Source of the DNA: an uncultured Oscillospiraceae bacterium
Lineage (GTDB): Bacteria; Bacillota; Clostridia; Oscillospirales; Oscillospiraceae
DNA: 5,065 nucleotides
Assembly (NCBI GenBank): GCA_934623545.1
Contig: CAKTVN010000139.1
Span: forward strand, 1-5,065
Direction of reading: 5' to 3'
Of this stretch, positions 5,061 to 5,065 are shown one piece after another (positions within the stretch are counted from its first letter, which is position 1; each line of letters opens with the position of its first letter). The notes under the pieces were generated by a model. That model was not told the origin of the DNA. It made no database searches and was given only the letters and a program-made list of their open reading frames with translations. The position numbers and the translations under genes are program-made.

Positions 5061-5065
5061 GACCG

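Overview
The window looks like a chromosomal segment from a GC-rich Firmicute, most likely an anaerobic gut-type Clostridium relative (Oscillospirales-like). This is inferred from an oxygen-sensitive [FeFe] hydrogenase, an ATP-type dihydroxyacetone kinase, consensus AGGAGG and extended -10 signals, GC-rich codon use, and AT-richer intergenic DNA full of hairpins. No taxonomic marker gene is present.

Layout on the + strand. (1) Bases 2-166 hold a 161-bp fold-back element (copy A) with TA at both ends. (2) Bases 167-349 form a leader with three successive inverted repeats. (3) Bases 350-2095 encode a 581-residue DhaK-DhaL fusion kinase, followed by a hairpin terminator. (4) Bases 2220-2637 look like an independent transcription unit: a good sigma-A promoter, a structured RNA of about 380 nt whose core resembles a cobalamin (B12) riboswitch, and a strong intrinsic terminator, with no ORF between. 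(5) Bases 2640-2820 are non-coding with two hairpins. (6) Bases 2821-2980 are a second, inverted copy (B) of the fold-back element, ending directly against a Shine-Dalgarno sequence. (7) Bases 2994-4496 encode a 500-residue group B-type [FeFe] hydrogenase, followed by two terminators. (8) Bases 4578-5065 are a gene-free region crowded with perfect palindromes and stem-loops, ending in two tandem terminator-like hairpins.

How the parts may work together: the kinase feeds dihydroxyacetone (from glycerol oxidation or sugar breakdown) into glycolysis as DHAP, and the hydrogenase can dispose of reductant as H2. Both fit a fermentative anaerobe, but they are separated by terminators and are not an operon. 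A B12-type sensor between them would be suggestive, because anaerobic glycerol reduction uses a B12 enzyme in many bacteria. However, no B12-dependent gene is visible and the RNA's target is unknown.

The most interesting observations are the apparently orphan B12-riboswitch-like RNA, the pair of inverted 161-bp palindromic elements that bracket the kinase/RNA unit, and the placement of one element immediately upstream of the hydrogenase ribosome-binding site.
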